A stretch of DNA of 64,000 nt, taken from NCBI GenBank assembly GCA_900538355.1, contig UPXS01000009.1:18407-82406 (forward strand). The letters run 5' to 3'. Shown here in pieces: positions 16,397 through 25,715 of this stretch. This DNA is from an uncultured Veillonella sp. Its GTDB lineage: Bacteria > Bacillota > Negativicutes > Veillonellales > Veillonellaceae. The translations under genes and the position numbers were made by a program. Numbering within the stretch: the first letter of the stretch is position 1; each line of letters starts with the position of its first letter. Under the pieces are notes generated by a model. The model was given only the letters and a program-made list of their open reading frames with translations. It had not been told where the DNA came from and searched no databases.

Positions 16397-18571
16397 TTAT
16401 ACGTCTTGAATAATCGGCAAGATCATAGGACGACGGCGAGTTTTATCATAGAAGAATTTACCCAACGCGTCACGTACGTTTTGCTTAATAGTAGTCCAAT
16501 CTTTAATGCGTTGCATTTCGCATTCTTCAAGGACTTGGTCTACACGATGTTCTGCAGCAATCATAAGTTCTTCTGCATCGCGTACGTATACGAAGCCACG
16601 AGACACGAGGTCTGGACCTGCTACGATTGTACCAGAAGCTTTGTCCATCGCCATAACAACGATAACCATACCTTCTTGAGCCAATTGTTGACGGTCGCGA
16701 ATAACGATATTACCTACGTCACCAACGCCAAGACCATCTACGAAGATAGCACCAGCTTGTACACGACCGGCTTTACGACCACCATCTTTATCGAATTCAA
16801 AGATTTGACCATTGTCGCCGATAAGGACTTTCTTAGGATCTACGCCCATAGCAACACCAAGTTCACCATGACGGCGCAACATGCGGTACTCACCATGAAC
16901 TGGGATGAAGTATTCTGGACGAACAAGGTTAAGCATTGTTTTAAGCTCTTCTTGGCTCGCATGACCAGATACGTGGATACCACGATCCTTACCATATACT
17001 ACATGGCAACCTAGACGAAGCAAGTTATCGATAGTTCTACCTACAGCACCTTCGTTACCAGGAATTGGTGTAGCAGAGATGATAACAGTATCATTCGGTG
17101 CCAATTCTACAGTGCGGTGATTGCTAGTAGCCATACGGGACAAGCCTGCCATCGGTTCGCCTTGAGAACCTGTTGTTAAGATCATGATTTGATCATCCGT
17201 GTAGTTGTGCATTACATCTACGTCGATGATTGTATTTGGTGGAATGTTCAAGTAACCGCGTTCTTGAGCGATTTCTGTAACATTTACCATGCTGCGGCCC
17301 ATAACGACAACCTTACGATTATACATAACTGCCGCATCAATAGCTTGTTGAATACGGGATACGTTAGATGCGAATGTAGCCAATACAACGCGGCCTTTCG
17401 CTTCGCCTACAGCTTGTTTAATAGCAGGACCTACGGAGCTTTCAGAACCTGTAGTACCTGGTTTTTCAACGTTTGTAGAGTCGGACATCAACGCTAATAC
17501 GCCTTTATTACCGAGCTCAGCAAATTTGTGCATATCCATCAAACGACCATCAACTGGGGTTTGGTCGATTTTAAAGTCCCCTGTGTGAAGTACAGTACCG
17601 ATTGGTGTATCAAAGTACACAGCACAGGAGTCAGGAATGGAATGGTTTGTTTGGATAAAGCCAACCTTAACTTGGCCAATTTGCACTTCATCGCCTGCTG
17701 CAATAGTACGAAGACATTTTGGAGATACTTTATGTTCTTTGAACTTGCCTTCAATCAAACCACAAACGAGGTTTGTTGCATATACTGGGCAATTGATTTC
17801 CTTCATAAGGTACGCCAAGGAACCGATATGGTCCTCGTGACCATGGGTGATAACGACTGCTTTTACGCGATCCTTATTCTCAATGATATAGCTCATGTCA
17901 GGAATAACGATATCTACGCCAAGCATATCTTCACTAGGGAACGCAAGACCCGCATCAAGAACGATGATTTCATCTTCATATTGGAAGATGGTCATATTTT
18001 TACCGATTTCACCAAGGCCACCTAACGGAATAATTTGGAATTTACCCTTGTTAGCGCCATTTGGTGTACGACCTACTAATTCCACAGGAGCCTCTTGATT
18101 GTTGCGGTTTGTGGAGCGATTATTTGGACGGTTGTTATTACGGTTTTGACTATTGCGACCATTGTTAGAGCGCGTATTACGCGTATTTTCACTACGTTCA
18201 CCACGTGGTGCACGAGTTTGGCGAGGTTTACGTTCTGTACGTTCTTGACCTTCACCTTGCTCAGCATTGCGACGAGTATTTGTACGGCGTGTCGTATTAG
18301 TACGACCACCATTTGCATTTGTACGAGTATTTGTACGGCGTTGGCGTGTTGTGCCTTCACCTTCACCAGCTGCATGTTGACGAGTACGACCCTCGCCAGC
18401 AGGGCGGCGTGTATTAGTACGGCGGCGAGTCTGTTTATGTTCGCCTTCAGCCGCAGCTGTACGAGTAGCAGGTTTTGCTACTGTTGGTTCTGCTTTCACT
18501 TGTGCAGTAACCTGATTATCTGTTGTATTCACAGTTCCTCCTAAAATTTTGTTCATTATTTTATTTAACAT
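16397..18571 (-). CDS. rnj: Ribonuclease J with a long basic N-terminal extension
   Basis: A 724-residue metallo-beta-lactamase/beta-CASP nuclease for mRNA decay and rRNA maturation (endonuclease and 5'-3' exonuclease). The core starts near residue 176 (FQIIPLGGLGEIGKNM), with the metal motif HGHEDHIG at 243-250, then beta-CASP and C-terminal domains; this part has the usual ~550 residues. Residues ~45-160 are almost wholly Arg, Asn, Thr, Gly and Gln (RRTNTRR-like repeats), unlike other RNase J proteins I know. Start is uncertain: ATG 18571 is used; a GTG at 18532 has AGGAGG close before it. A long structured leader lies upstream. Confidence 0.93.
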   Translation of the reverse strand: MLNKIMNKILGGTVNTTDNQVTAQVKAEPTVAKPATRTAAAEGEHKQTRRRTNTRRPAGEGRTRQHAAGEGEGTTRQRRTNTRTNANGGRTNTTRRTNTRRNAEQGEGQERTERKPRQTRAPRGERSENTRNTRSNNGRNSQNRNNNRPNNRSTNRNNQEAPVELVGRTPNGANKGKFQIIPLGGLGEIGKNMTIFQYEDEIIVLDAGLAFPSEDMLGVDIVIPDMSYIIENKDRVKAVVITHGHEDHIGSLAYLMKEINCPVYATNLVCGLIEGKFKEHKVSPKCLRTIAAGDEVQIGQVKVGFIQTNHSIPDSCAVYFDTPIGTVLHTGDFKIDQTPVDGRLMDMHKFAELGNKGVLALMSDSTNVEKPGTTGSESSVGPAIKQAVGEAKGRVVLATFASNVSRIQQAIDAAVMYNRKVVVMGRSMVNVTEIAQERGYLNIPPNTIIDVDVMHNYTDDQIMILTTGSQGEPMAGLSRMATSNHRTVELAPNDTVIISATPIPGNEGAVGRTIDNLLRLGCHVVYGKDRGIHVSGHASQEELKTMLNLVRPEYFIPVHGEYRMLRRHGELGVAMGVDPKKVLIGDNGQIFEFDKDGGRKAGRVQAGAIFVDGLGVGDVGNIVIRDRQQLAQEGMVIVVMAMDKASGTIVAGPDLVSRGFVYVRDAEELMIAAEHRVDQVLEECEMQRIKDWTTIKQNVRDALGKFFYDKTRRRPMILPIIQDV

Positions 18572-18864
18572 AGTTTCTTTTCTCACCTATCACTTGAATT
18601 GATCTATGCTATAGAGGCCACACAAAGAAAAAGGCGCTAAAATACTAGCGTCTCGTCAAATAGGCGCAAAAATGCGCTATCAATTTTTGCCGTTCCTAGT
18701 GTTGTTGTGACCATTTGCCATAGCAAATGAGTATATTGCCATCATTAGACATGTCAGCCGCGACGGGTACGTTCTCTTCGTTCCAATCTAATGAGTTTTA
18801 CAATATAATCCGATCGATTTTGATGAAAGCCTCGCTTTCATACGTTATGTCTATTGTAACATAA
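18572..18864 (-). promoter_or_regulatory. Long structured 5' leader of the RNase J gene
   Basis: About 290 bases without a gene. Several small hairpins are visible, including GCGCTA/TAGCGT, GCGC-aaaaa-GCGC-like, TTTGC/GCAAA and GAAAGC-CTC-GCTTTC. A possible -10 (TACAAT) on the minus strand lies near 18857-18862, giving a ~280-nt untranslated leader. Leaders of this kind let RNases regulate their own mRNA, but that is inference. Confidence 0.4.
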
Positions 18865-18909
18865 AAATAGCGTTAACAAAAGAGGGTAGCCCCCATGTTA
18901 ACGCTATTT
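18865..18909 (-). terminator. Terminator after the DUF805 gene
   Basis: Arms AAATAGCGTTAAC (18865-18877) and GTTAACGCTATTT (18897-18909) with T-rich flank on the minus strand. Confidence 0.8.
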
Positions 18910-18923
18910 AGATATATCATATT

Positions 18924-20003
18924 CTATTTGTCATCATCTGGCATAGTTTTGTAAAATCCTTCGATACGCCACGCGCCATTCTCTTCAATGACAGAAATAT
19001 AGCGCTTCATCGGCGTTGATTCTACAACACCGGCACCAACCTTTGTGGTTTGTAGGTTTGCATCAAAGACAATGCGCTTCAAATCCCCTGTGCGACTCAC
19101 CCGTGTAACACCTAGGGATACTACATCCACCTTTGGCGCCTTTTTCATGGACTCTAGCCATTTTTGCTTTTCCACTGGATTTGTACTAGCTTGGCTCATG
19201 ATATAGGTGAAAGCCTTATCATAATCCTTGTTATTTACGGCATCAAAATAATTTTGCACAGAAGCTCGCGCTGCTTCCGCACTGCCTTCACCAACGATAG
19301 AGTTTGTAAGCCATCCGTCAGGGAATACTTCATTAGCTGGGCCCATCGAACGTAAAGATACACCAAATACACAAATTACAACCACAAGTATACCTACAAG
19401 AACGCGTGTTGTGAGAGCACTGCTCGTAGGAGATACTTTCATAATAGATGCCAATCGCTTGTCTATAACAAGATGCTGCAACGCACTACCATATTGATTG
19501 TCTTGAGGCTGACCTTTTAAGCATAATAATCCTAATACGATCAGTGGTCCTACAAAGGGAATGAGAAACAGCAACAATGTAGCACTACCTTTACCCGTAT
19601 CATGAAGACGTCGTACAGATAGCGCAATCAAAGGCATCAAAGAAACTAAACTGAGTATGGCAACGATAAGACCTGCTAATCCGATTAGATATGGACCCGT
19701 ATGGAATATGGCTGTTAAGCCATAAAATACTGCTAGCAAGCCGACAATAGCAATATGCCACAATAATAGAAACTGGAAAAACTCTCTACGAGAGGCACGT
19801 CCATCCGTATCCATAAACTTTTTTCCCATTACATAGAGGAATGTATCCTTATAACTCATTTGGTAATGGGCGAAAGGATAGATTACATCGCCTTCTGGCG
19901 CGATACGCTCCACCTCTGTTGCCACTGTATACTGCCCACAGGTAGGGCAAAACATAGCCGCCTCATCACAATAATGACGGCAAGCATCACAATAACGTTT
20001 CAT
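18924..20003 (-). CDS. Zinc-ribbon, DUF805 membrane protein with NTF2-like tail
   Basis: A 359-residue three-part protein. Residues 5-22 form a zinc ribbon (Cys5, Cys8, Cys19, Cys22). Residues ~60-175 are a DUF805 membrane domain with four helices and the typical 'GRASRREFF' and 'VRRLHDTGKG' motifs. After another helix (~200-220), residues ~245-355 look like a DUF4878/NTF2-like secreted domain ('AVNNKDYDKAFTYI', 'ENGAWRIEGFY'). The arrangement suggests a membrane protein with a cytoplasmic ribbon and an outward sensing or scaffold domain; function unknown. Single gene. Confidence 0.8.
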   Translation of the reverse strand: MKRYCDACRHYCDEAAMFCPTCGQYTVATEVERIAPEGDVIYPFAHYQMSYKDTFLYVMGKKFMDTDGRASRREFFQFLLLWHIAIVGLLAVFYGLTAIFHTGPYLIGLAGLIVAILSLVSLMPLIALSVRRLHDTGKGSATLLLFLIPFVGPLIVLGLLCLKGQPQDNQYGSALQHLVIDKRLASIMKVSPTSSALTTRVLVGILVVVICVFGVSLRSMGPANEVFPDGWLTNSIVGEGSAEAARASVQNYFDAVNNKDYDKAFTYIMSQASTNPVEKQKWLESMKKAPKVDVVSLGVTRVSRTGDLKRIVFDANLQTTKVGAGVVESTPMKRYISVIEENGAWRIEGFYKTMPDDDK

Positions 20004-20106
20004 AAACTTCTCTCCAAAACTCTCTAAACATGCTCTTAAAAGCTCTCTCCAAAATGTTCTCTTAAAAGCTCAAGCTCTTGAATACGTAAGAACTTATCAA
20101 ACTATA

Positions 20107-20898
20107 TTATCTTAAATACGTATCTACAGCCTCTGCAAACCCTTGTCGATAGAGATTAGCCCCACCGTTTGCAGGGTGGCGCAAGCCAATAGCAGACAGT
20201 CCAAATTTGCCCATTGTATCAGCAGACTTTTGCCCTACTGCGAGCATAAGAGGTTCTACACCGCCTAGCTCTAGATGTAAATCTAACAAGCGTTTTGTGT
20301 ACTCCCACCCCAATTGTTGTTCTCTATCCGTAGGCGTGCGATTCGTCAACGGATTTCCATCCTTATGTGGATGGAACGGGAATATATTCCACAACAATGT
20401 ATCATAGGGATCGATACCTTTTTCTACGATAGCACTCCACACCACCGTATCAGTAGGTTCATTAAAGCCATCCTTCTGTTGTGTCCCTTTTAATAAAGAA
20501 CTAGTAGGAGAACTAGTGCGTTCCAATTGAATCGGCGTGATATCCTTCGCACGAATGGTTTTATGCTTATCTAATAGCATTCTCTCACAAGTAATAGCAA
20601 TACCTGTGAAGCGTCCCCCTTGGTACCCCACAGCCTCGGCTACTACAAAGACCTTAGCTCGACCTAAGCGAGGCAATAAATAGGCTACCAAATTATCTCG
20701 ACGCACTTGGGCCGCATCAAAACCCTCTGCAACGATTTCTAAATCGGGATTTACCTCACCCCAAGGATTATGGACGAGACTACCTTGATACTGTGCGAGC
20801 CAATCTACAAAACCGCGTACCTTCGCTACTCTCTCTGCATCAAAGGACGCTATATATTCATCAAAAGACATGCTCTTCTCTAACTCAAATAAAGACAT
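20107..20898 (-). CDS. Uracil-DNA glycosylase-like protein
   Basis: A 263-residue protein of the uracil-DNA glycosylase superfamily. The first motif is VVAEAVGYQGGRFTGIAIT (84-102), in place of the GEAPG motif of typical family 4/5 enzymes; 'LLWNIFPFHPH' (168-178) with Asn171 forms the uracil pocket; 'RHPANGGANLYRQG' (240-253) with His241 forms the DNA-intercalating loop. No iron-sulfur cysteine set is present. Substrate and activity are uncertain because the first motif differs, but a DNA base-excision role is likely. GGAGG precedes the ATG. Single gene. Confidence 0.75.
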   Translation of the reverse strand: MSLFELEKSMSFDEYIASFDAERVAKVRGFVDWLAQYQGSLVHNPWGEVNPDLEIVAEGFDAAQVRRDNLVAYLLPRLGRAKVFVVAEAVGYQGGRFTGIAITCERMLLDKHKTIRAKDITPIQLERTSSPTSSLLKGTQQKDGFNEPTDTVVWSAIVEKGIDPYDTLLWNIFPFHPHKDGNPLTNRTPTDREQQLGWEYTKRLLDLHLELGGVEPLMLAVGQKSADTMGKFGLSAIGLRHPANGGANLYRQGFAEAVDTYLR

Positions 20899-20985
20899 AC
20901 AGCCTCCAGTTTAAATTTCATATGTTATTACCGATATATATCTACTATACATGATAATTACACGAATTGCATAAGAAATATAAAA

Positions 20986-21027
20986 AACTCCCTCAAGTAT
21001 TTCGCGGTTCTTGAGGGAGTTTTTTTG
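20986..21027. terminator. Bidirectional terminator
   Basis: Hairpin AACTCCCTCAAG/CTTGAGGGAGTT flanked by T runs on both strands. On the minus strand it lies after the ABC transporter operon, as a second stop behind the hairpin at 21099-21130. Confidence 0.8.
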
Positions 21028-21098
21028 TGCTAACAGTGAATTCTTACAATCCTTCAGCTACTTATAGTATACATTATTTTAGAATTTTGTCCATTATA

Positions 21099-21130
21099 AA
21101 ACACCCAAGCAGAAAAGTTCTTGAGTGTTT
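21099..21130 (-). terminator. Possible first terminator of the SsuABC-like operon
   Basis: Imperfect hairpin AAACACCCAAG/CTTGAGTGTTT with a short T tract on the minus strand, 31 bases after the ATPase stop codon. Confidence 0.5.
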
Positions 21131-21161
21131 ATTTTGAGATGTATATAACTGATATATAAAA

Positions 21162-21935
21162 CTAAATATAGAACTCGATTTTGTCTTCTTTTGCCAATTG
21201 GAATTGTTCGAAGATGTGGTTCCGTATATTAACAAAGTTCGGCGATGTACGGTCGGTTCTATCGATGATGTTTACAGGGATAATAGTTTGTACTCGACCT
21301 GGGTTTGCTGCTAGTACTACAACGCGGTCCGCTAGAACTACGGCTTCTTCAATGTCGTGGGTAACGAATACAACCGTCTTGCCTTCTTCACGGCAGATAC
21401 GAGAGATTTCGTCTTGCAAATTGATACGTGTTAGTGCATCAAGTGCGCCTAATGGTTCGTCCATGAAGATAATATCTGGATCAACAGCTAGTGCACGAGC
21501 GATGGATACACGTTGTTGCATGCCCCCAGATAGTTCTGCAGGATAGCGATTACGGGCATGGTCGAGACCTACCATCTTAACGTATTTATCGATAATAGCA
21601 GGACGTTCCTCTTTAGGTACCTTTTTACTTTCAAGGCCAAGCTCAATATTGCTTTCTACTGTACGCCATGGCAACAAGCCATAGTTTTGGAATACTGTTA
21701 CATATCTGAGCTGAGGGGCTTTCACCTCTTCGCCGTCGATAGTAATAGAACCAGATGTAACGAGCTCAAAGCCTGCCATAGCATTTAATAGCGTACTTTT
21801 ACCAGAACCAGAAGGACCTAAGAGGCAAATAAACTCGCCTTTTTCAATGTCTAAATTAATATCTTCAAGAATGGTGAGTGGTTCCCCATCTTTCATAAAT
21901 TCCTTGTGTGCATTGCGCACCGAAATGTAACCCAT
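21162..21935 (-). CDS. ABC transporter ATP-binding protein (SsuB/TauB/NrtD type)
   Basis: A 257-residue cytoplasmic ATPase driving an importer. Walker A GPSGSGKS (40-47), Q-loop 'VFQNYGLLPW' (81-90), signature LSGGMQQR (135-142), Walker B IIFMDEP (155-161) and the switch 'VFVTHD' are intact. The Q-loop and 'PWRTVESNIELGLE' are typical of the nitrate/sulfonate/taurine group. It is the last of three genes (binding protein, permease, ATPase) with 10-11 base gaps. Confidence 0.92.
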   Translation of the reverse strand: MGYISVRNAHKEFMKDGEPLTILEDINLDIEKGEFICLLGPSGSGKSTLLNAMAGFELVTSGSITIDGEEVKAPQLRYVTVFQNYGLLPWRTVESNIELGLESKKVPKEERPAIIDKYVKMVGLDHARNRYPAELSGGMQQRVSIARALAVDPDIIFMDEPLGALDALTRINLQDEISRICREEGKTVVFVTHDIEEAVVLADRVVVLAANPGRVQTIIPVNIIDRTDRTSPNFVNIRNHIFEQFQLAKEDKIEFYI

Positions 21936-21946
21936 GAGGCCACCTC

Positions 21947-22699
21947 CTATTTCTCAATACCCCAACGTTTGTAAATCCATTTTTCGATGAGGGATACGCC
22001 CCAATCGAGTAAAAGCCCAACGAAACCGATGGTCAAGATGGCTACCATCAATAGGTCGTTACGCAAGTTATTTCTCATATCGATGATGAGGAAGCCAAGA
22101 CCTGTTTGGGAGCCTACCATTTCGCCTGTTACAAGGAAAATCCACGCCGTACCAAGGGCAATGTGAAGACCAGATGCGATGCCAGGGAATACGGCAGGCA
22201 ACACGATTTTAAATAACAGTTCAGGCTGTTTAATGCCAAAGTTGCGCGCTACCTTGATGTACACAGGGTCAATATTTTGAATAGCAGACACGGTGGACAA
22301 TAGTACCGGGAAGAATGCTGCGATAAAGATGATAACGATAGCTGGTGCTTGGCCGATACCGAAGAAGAGAACGATAAAGGGCAACCACGCCACAGGAGAA
22401 ATTGGTCGAATGACTTGAACGATTGGATTGATGTAGTTCCAAATCCCCTTATACCACCCCAAGATAAGGCCGAAGAATACACCAGCCACAACAGAAATGA
22501 TGTAACCAATGAAGAACCGTACTAAACTATCTGCAATATCCTTAAAGAGGACACCGTCTCCAATGAGTTCACCAAAGCCGACCAACACCTTATACGGCGT
22601 TGGCAATAGCGCTTCATTAAAACCGCCGAGGCAAACGATTAACTCCCAAATTAGCCAAGCTGCGATAAATGAACCTGGCACATATGTATATTTCTTCAT
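21947..22699 (-). CDS. ABC transporter permease (SsuC/TauC type)
   Basis: A 250-residue inner-membrane permease with six hydrophobic segments and the EAA-like loop 'KVARNFGIKQPELLFKIVLPAVFPGI' region around 150-175. The opening helix then 'LPTPYKVLVGFGELI' is typical of the NitT/TauT family. AGGAGGGGG precedes the ATG. It lies 10 bases after the binding protein gene and 11 before the ATPase. Confidence 0.92.
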   Translation of the reverse strand: MKKYTYVPGSFIAAWLIWELIVCLGGFNEALLPTPYKVLVGFGELIGDGVLFKDIADSLVRFFIGYIISVVAGVFFGLILGWYKGIWNYINPIVQVIRPISPVAWLPFIVLFFGIGQAPAIVIIFIAAFFPVLLSTVSAIQNIDPVYIKVARNFGIKQPELLFKIVLPAVFPGIASGLHIALGTAWIFLVTGEMVGSQTGLGFLIIDMRNNLRNDLLMVAILTIGFVGLLLDWGVSLIEKWIYKRWGIEK

Positions 22700-22709
22700 G
22701 GTCCCCCTC

Positions 22710-23663
22710 CTATGGTAACAATGATTGATCTACAAACTCTGAATAGGCCGGCACTTTTTTGATTAAATCAATATGTGTCATGTGATGCACAAGCGCATTA
22801 TAACGGTCCTCTGTAAGGGCTAAATCTTTAAACCCAATCACCTTGAGGGAACGTTCAATAACTGGGTCATTAAACTTCATGTACTTTAAGGAAATCTCTT
22901 CTTGTGCCTTTGGATGCTCATCTAGGTATTCACCTGCATCGAGATAGGCTTTTGTGAAAGCTTTTGCCAAGTCATGATGTTCATCGACGAATTGACCATT
23001 AAACACAAGAGCACAGCAAATATTATCATGCCAGAGATGGTCAGGATCTTCGAAGACCTTCCCAGTTCCCATTTCAATGGCTAGAGAACCAAATGGTTCG
23101 GCAACACTATACCCAGCAATTTGTCCTACCGATAGAGCAGAAGGCATTTCTGGAGGGCTCATTTCTACGATTTGTACATCTTTTTCAGAAAGACCCGCTT
23201 CTTCAAGCATGCAATCCACGAGAATTTTTTGAGTAGATTGTTTATGAGGGATAGCAAAGGATTTGCCTTTTAAATCTTGAACGGAGTTAATATCCTTATT
23301 TACGATGATAATATTACCTTCTGTATGACCAAGAGCAGCAGCACGAACATCAATGCCTTGTTCACGAGCCTTTACACCAAGTTCAACAAGAACAGCTGCG
23401 GCATCTACCTTACCAGTATTTAACGCATCCATAAGCTCTGGCCAAGATCCATATTTAACAAGCTCTACATGTACAGGACCATCTGCCGTTTCCAACTCTT
23501 TTGTAGCAAATACTGGCAATGCATGAGTAATTGGTAAATAGGCTACGCGTACAGTCTTTAATTCTTGTGCCGTCTTTGGTTTATGGTGTTCATAATAACC
23601 ATAGGCTATGCAGCCAATAACCAAGAGAACCACTCCGATGATTAGATACCAGGTCTTCTTCAT
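22710..23663 (-). CDS. ABC transporter substrate-binding lipoprotein (SsuA/TauA/NrtA type)
   Basis: A 317-residue binding protein for a small organic anion such as a sulfonate. The N-terminus has a hydrophobic stretch ending VIGC (Cys18), a plausible lipobox. 'VRVAYLPITHALPVFATKEL' opens the NMT1/THI5-like binding fold, and 'YSVAEPFGSLAIEMGTG' closes the second lobe. Start at ATG 23663 follows GAGGGAAAG; a longer frame adds a Cys/Arg-rich stretch without a ribosome-binding site. The promoter at 23788-23816 drives the three genes. The ligand cannot be told from sequence. Confidence 0.88.
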   Translation of the reverse strand: MKKTWYLIIGVVLLVIGCIAYGYYEHHKPKTAQELKTVRVAYLPITHALPVFATKELETADGPVHVELVKYGSWPELMDALNTGKVDAAAVLVELGVKAREQGIDVRAAALGHTEGNIIIVNKDINSVQDLKGKSFAIPHKQSTQKILVDCMLEEAGLSEKDVQIVEMSPPEMPSALSVGQIAGYSVAEPFGSLAIEMGTGKVFEDPDHLWHDNICCALVFNGQFVDEHHDLAKAFTKAYLDAGEYLDEHPKAQEEISLKYMKFNDPVIERSLKVIGFKDLALTEDRYNALVHHMTHIDLIKKVPAYSEFVDQSLLP

Positions 23664-23701
23664 AACTTTCCCTCTTTCTACCTCACAACAAGGGGCGTTT
23701 T

Positions 23702-23757
23702 TGACACATGTCATTTTTCGCACTTTTCTAAAACCTAGATGAAATCTGGCTTTAGAA
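23702..23757 (-). promoter_or_regulatory. Structured leader of the SsuABC-like operon
   Basis: Between promoter and start codon lie a hairpin (23726-23735 with 23748-23757, TTCTAAA/TTTAGAA core) and the palindrome TGACA-CA-TGTCA (23702-23713). They may be a repressor site or an RNA element; no known riboswitch was recognised. Confidence 0.35.
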
Positions 23758-23787
23758 CACCTCGTTTTCAAACTTTATTTATACCCT

Positions 23788-23816
23788 ACTATAACAATAT
23801 GTATTAATTCTGTCAA
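23788..23816 (-). promoter_or_regulatory. Promoter of the SsuABC-like operon
   Basis: On the minus strand TTGACA (23811-23816), a spacer of 17 bases and TATAGT (23788-23793). The transcript would have a ~118-base leader. Confidence 0.7.
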
Positions 23817-23948
23817 TAAAACACAGTAATATTGTAGGTATTATTTAGGCGCGAAAAGTATCAATATAGGCACTCTACTACACATATAACAATAAGCATA
23901 GTAGCTACTAGCTAATAGCAAAACAAACAAAAGATACGCACGAAATAC

Positions 23949-23984
23949 AAAACAGGTAGTATCCATCAGATACTACCTGTTTTT
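23949..23984. terminator. Terminator of the GT39/DedA operon
   Basis: A perfect hairpin AAAACAGGTAGTATC/GATACTACCTGTTTT with T runs, ~90 bases after the glycosyltransferase stop. Confidence 0.85.
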
Positions 23985-24072
23985 ATATGCGTCTATTCAC
24001 ACATTGTATTAAGTTATTTCATATATATTTAGTTATACTCTATATATTTACTGATATCACATATGTATATAT

Positions 24073-25704
24073 TTACTTGAACAAAGTCTTTTTATTTAAT
24101 ACATATACCTCGGATGTACCTGCTTCGCTAGATTCAGATACATTTGGATAAATAGAAGATTGACGGAAGTGCTTAATCTCTCCTTTTGGAACGATTAACA
24201 TCACAGGTTTACCAGATGCGATAATCTTGTTAAACTCCTCTTCGTTAACTTGTTCCATAAGATATTTCTTGGACCATTCAGCACTGCGCTTTTTCAATTT
24301 ATCCCGATCGTCCCAGCGACTTTCATCACCGTTAATCTTAATAATCTTATGACCTGTATAGTATACAGCAGCTGTACTATACCCGTTGTAGTAATAGATA
24401 TCACCATCATAAGAGTCTACAACAGGCACTACATCAATATTACTACGCTGTTTTACAAATGGTTCTAAACCTTCCACAACAACGATAGAGGAAATAACCA
24501 TAGTACCTAGGACAATAATACTAACAAGGCGATACCCTTTTTTCGTATACCATGCGTGGAATAAAAGGAGTACGGCTACAGCCACCACAACATAGAGCAA
24601 GAAATAGAAGCCCCACGGTGCGAAGAATGAGCCCGCAACGTAAGCAATCCATAAGAGTAATGTAGGCCCCATAATAACCCATTTTATAGCTCTCGATTTA
24701 CCTTTGCGTATAATCTTCATGACACCCATAGCGCCAATAGCACTAAACGGAACTAAGCTCACAAATGTATATAAAGGATATTTTGTAGCCATTAAGGTAT
24801 AGAATAAAAGTATGCCTACGCCCCAAGTCATATTATAGATAAAACCTGTATGTCGTTGTTTAAAGCCATCGATAATACCGTAAATAACGGCACCGGTCCA
24901 CGGCATAGATGCACCTAGGAAGATAGCAATGTAATACCACCACACATTATCTTCAGGGTGTTCAGACTGTGTGGCCCGTGTTACATTGTGAAGCCCTAAG
25001 AAGCCATTGATGAAGTCTTGACCGTGAACGCTGTACATATACACATACCACGGTAAGCAGACAACGCAAAAGGCAAGGATGCCACGCCAGTCAAAGATAG
25101 CTTTCACCATAGACCAAGAGCGATTAATGCCGGCAAAGACGAGCAAAATCATACCTGGCAGAACAAGTGCAACAGGCCCCTTTGTAAGCACTCCGAGGGC
25201 CGCAAAGATATAGGCCACAATCATAGCATGCGGTTTCTGTTCCACCATTCCTTTATAGGAATAGATCATGACCATGATCGTCGTATACAGCAACACCATG
25301 TCCGTAATAACGCCATGAGCTACGGTCCAGAACATGAGAGATGTACCGAGTACAGAGGCCCCAATCAATCCGAGGGCCCACTTACCGCTCATAGTACGCA
25401 TCGATTGATACATAGTAGCTACAGATAACGCGCCAAAGATAGCACTTGGTAGACGAACTACCCAATCGGCGATACCAAAGATTTTAAATCCAAAAGCGAT
25501 GAGCCAATAAATCATAATTGGTTTATCGTACCAATAGGTACCGTAAATTTGAGGTGACAACCAATCTCCGGAGAGAACCATTTCTTTAGCCGTTAAGGCA
25601 TAGTTAGATTCAACAGGATCGGTAACAGGCAACATATTATTGCCAAACAAATAAAAAACGAGCCATACAATAAATACGACTGGTGTTAATCGTGAAAGTT
25701 TCAT
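24073..25704 (-). CDS. Membrane glycosyltransferase, GT39/ArnT-like
   Basis: A 543-residue polytopic enzyme of the protein mannosyltransferase/ArnT superfamily, which moves a sugar from a polyprenyl-phosphate donor to an acceptor outside the inner membrane. The first outer loop carries the acidic catalytic motif as TDPVESNYALTAKEM (28-42), followed by 'WYDKPIMIYWLIA', typical of ArnT-like proteins. About 11-12 helices occupy ~5-400, with a soluble C-terminal domain to 543. It lies 11 bases after the DedA gene, so the two likely form an operon in cell-envelope (lipid A or glycan) modification. The acceptor is unknown. Confidence 0.85.
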   Translation of the reverse strand: MKLSRLTPVVFIVWLVFYLFGNNMLPVTDPVESNYALTAKEMVLSGDWLSPQIYGTYWYDKPIMIYWLIAFGFKIFGIADWVVRLPSAIFGALSVATMYQSMRTMSGKWALGLIGASVLGTSLMFWTVAHGVITDMVLLYTTIMVMIYSYKGMVEQKPHAMIVAYIFAALGVLTKGPVALVLPGMILLVFAGINRSWSMVKAIFDWRGILAFCVVCLPWYVYMYSVHGQDFINGFLGLHNVTRATQSEHPEDNVWWYYIAIFLGASMPWTGAVIYGIIDGFKQRHTGFIYNMTWGVGILLFYTLMATKYPLYTFVSLVPFSAIGAMGVMKIIRKGKSRAIKWVIMGPTLLLWIAYVAGSFFAPWGFYFLLYVVVAVAVLLLFHAWYTKKGYRLVSIIVLGTMVISSIVVVEGLEPFVKQRSNIDVVPVVDSYDGDIYYYNGYSTAAVYYTGHKIIKINGDESRWDDRDKLKKRSAEWSKKYLMEQVNEEEFNKIIASGKPVMLIVPKGEIKHFRQSSIYPNVSESSEAGTSEVYVLNKKTLFK

Positions 25705-25715
25705 AAGGGGCCTCC

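Noticed and set aside
17528..18025. 165-codon open frame antisense to RNase J
   Set aside because: Cys/Phe/His-rich shadow translation without start signals.
20008..20071. Repeated CTCTCCAAAA and CTCTTAAAAGCTC words upstream of the DUF805 gene
   Set aside because: Two imperfect copies only; looks like a small local duplication with no clear role.
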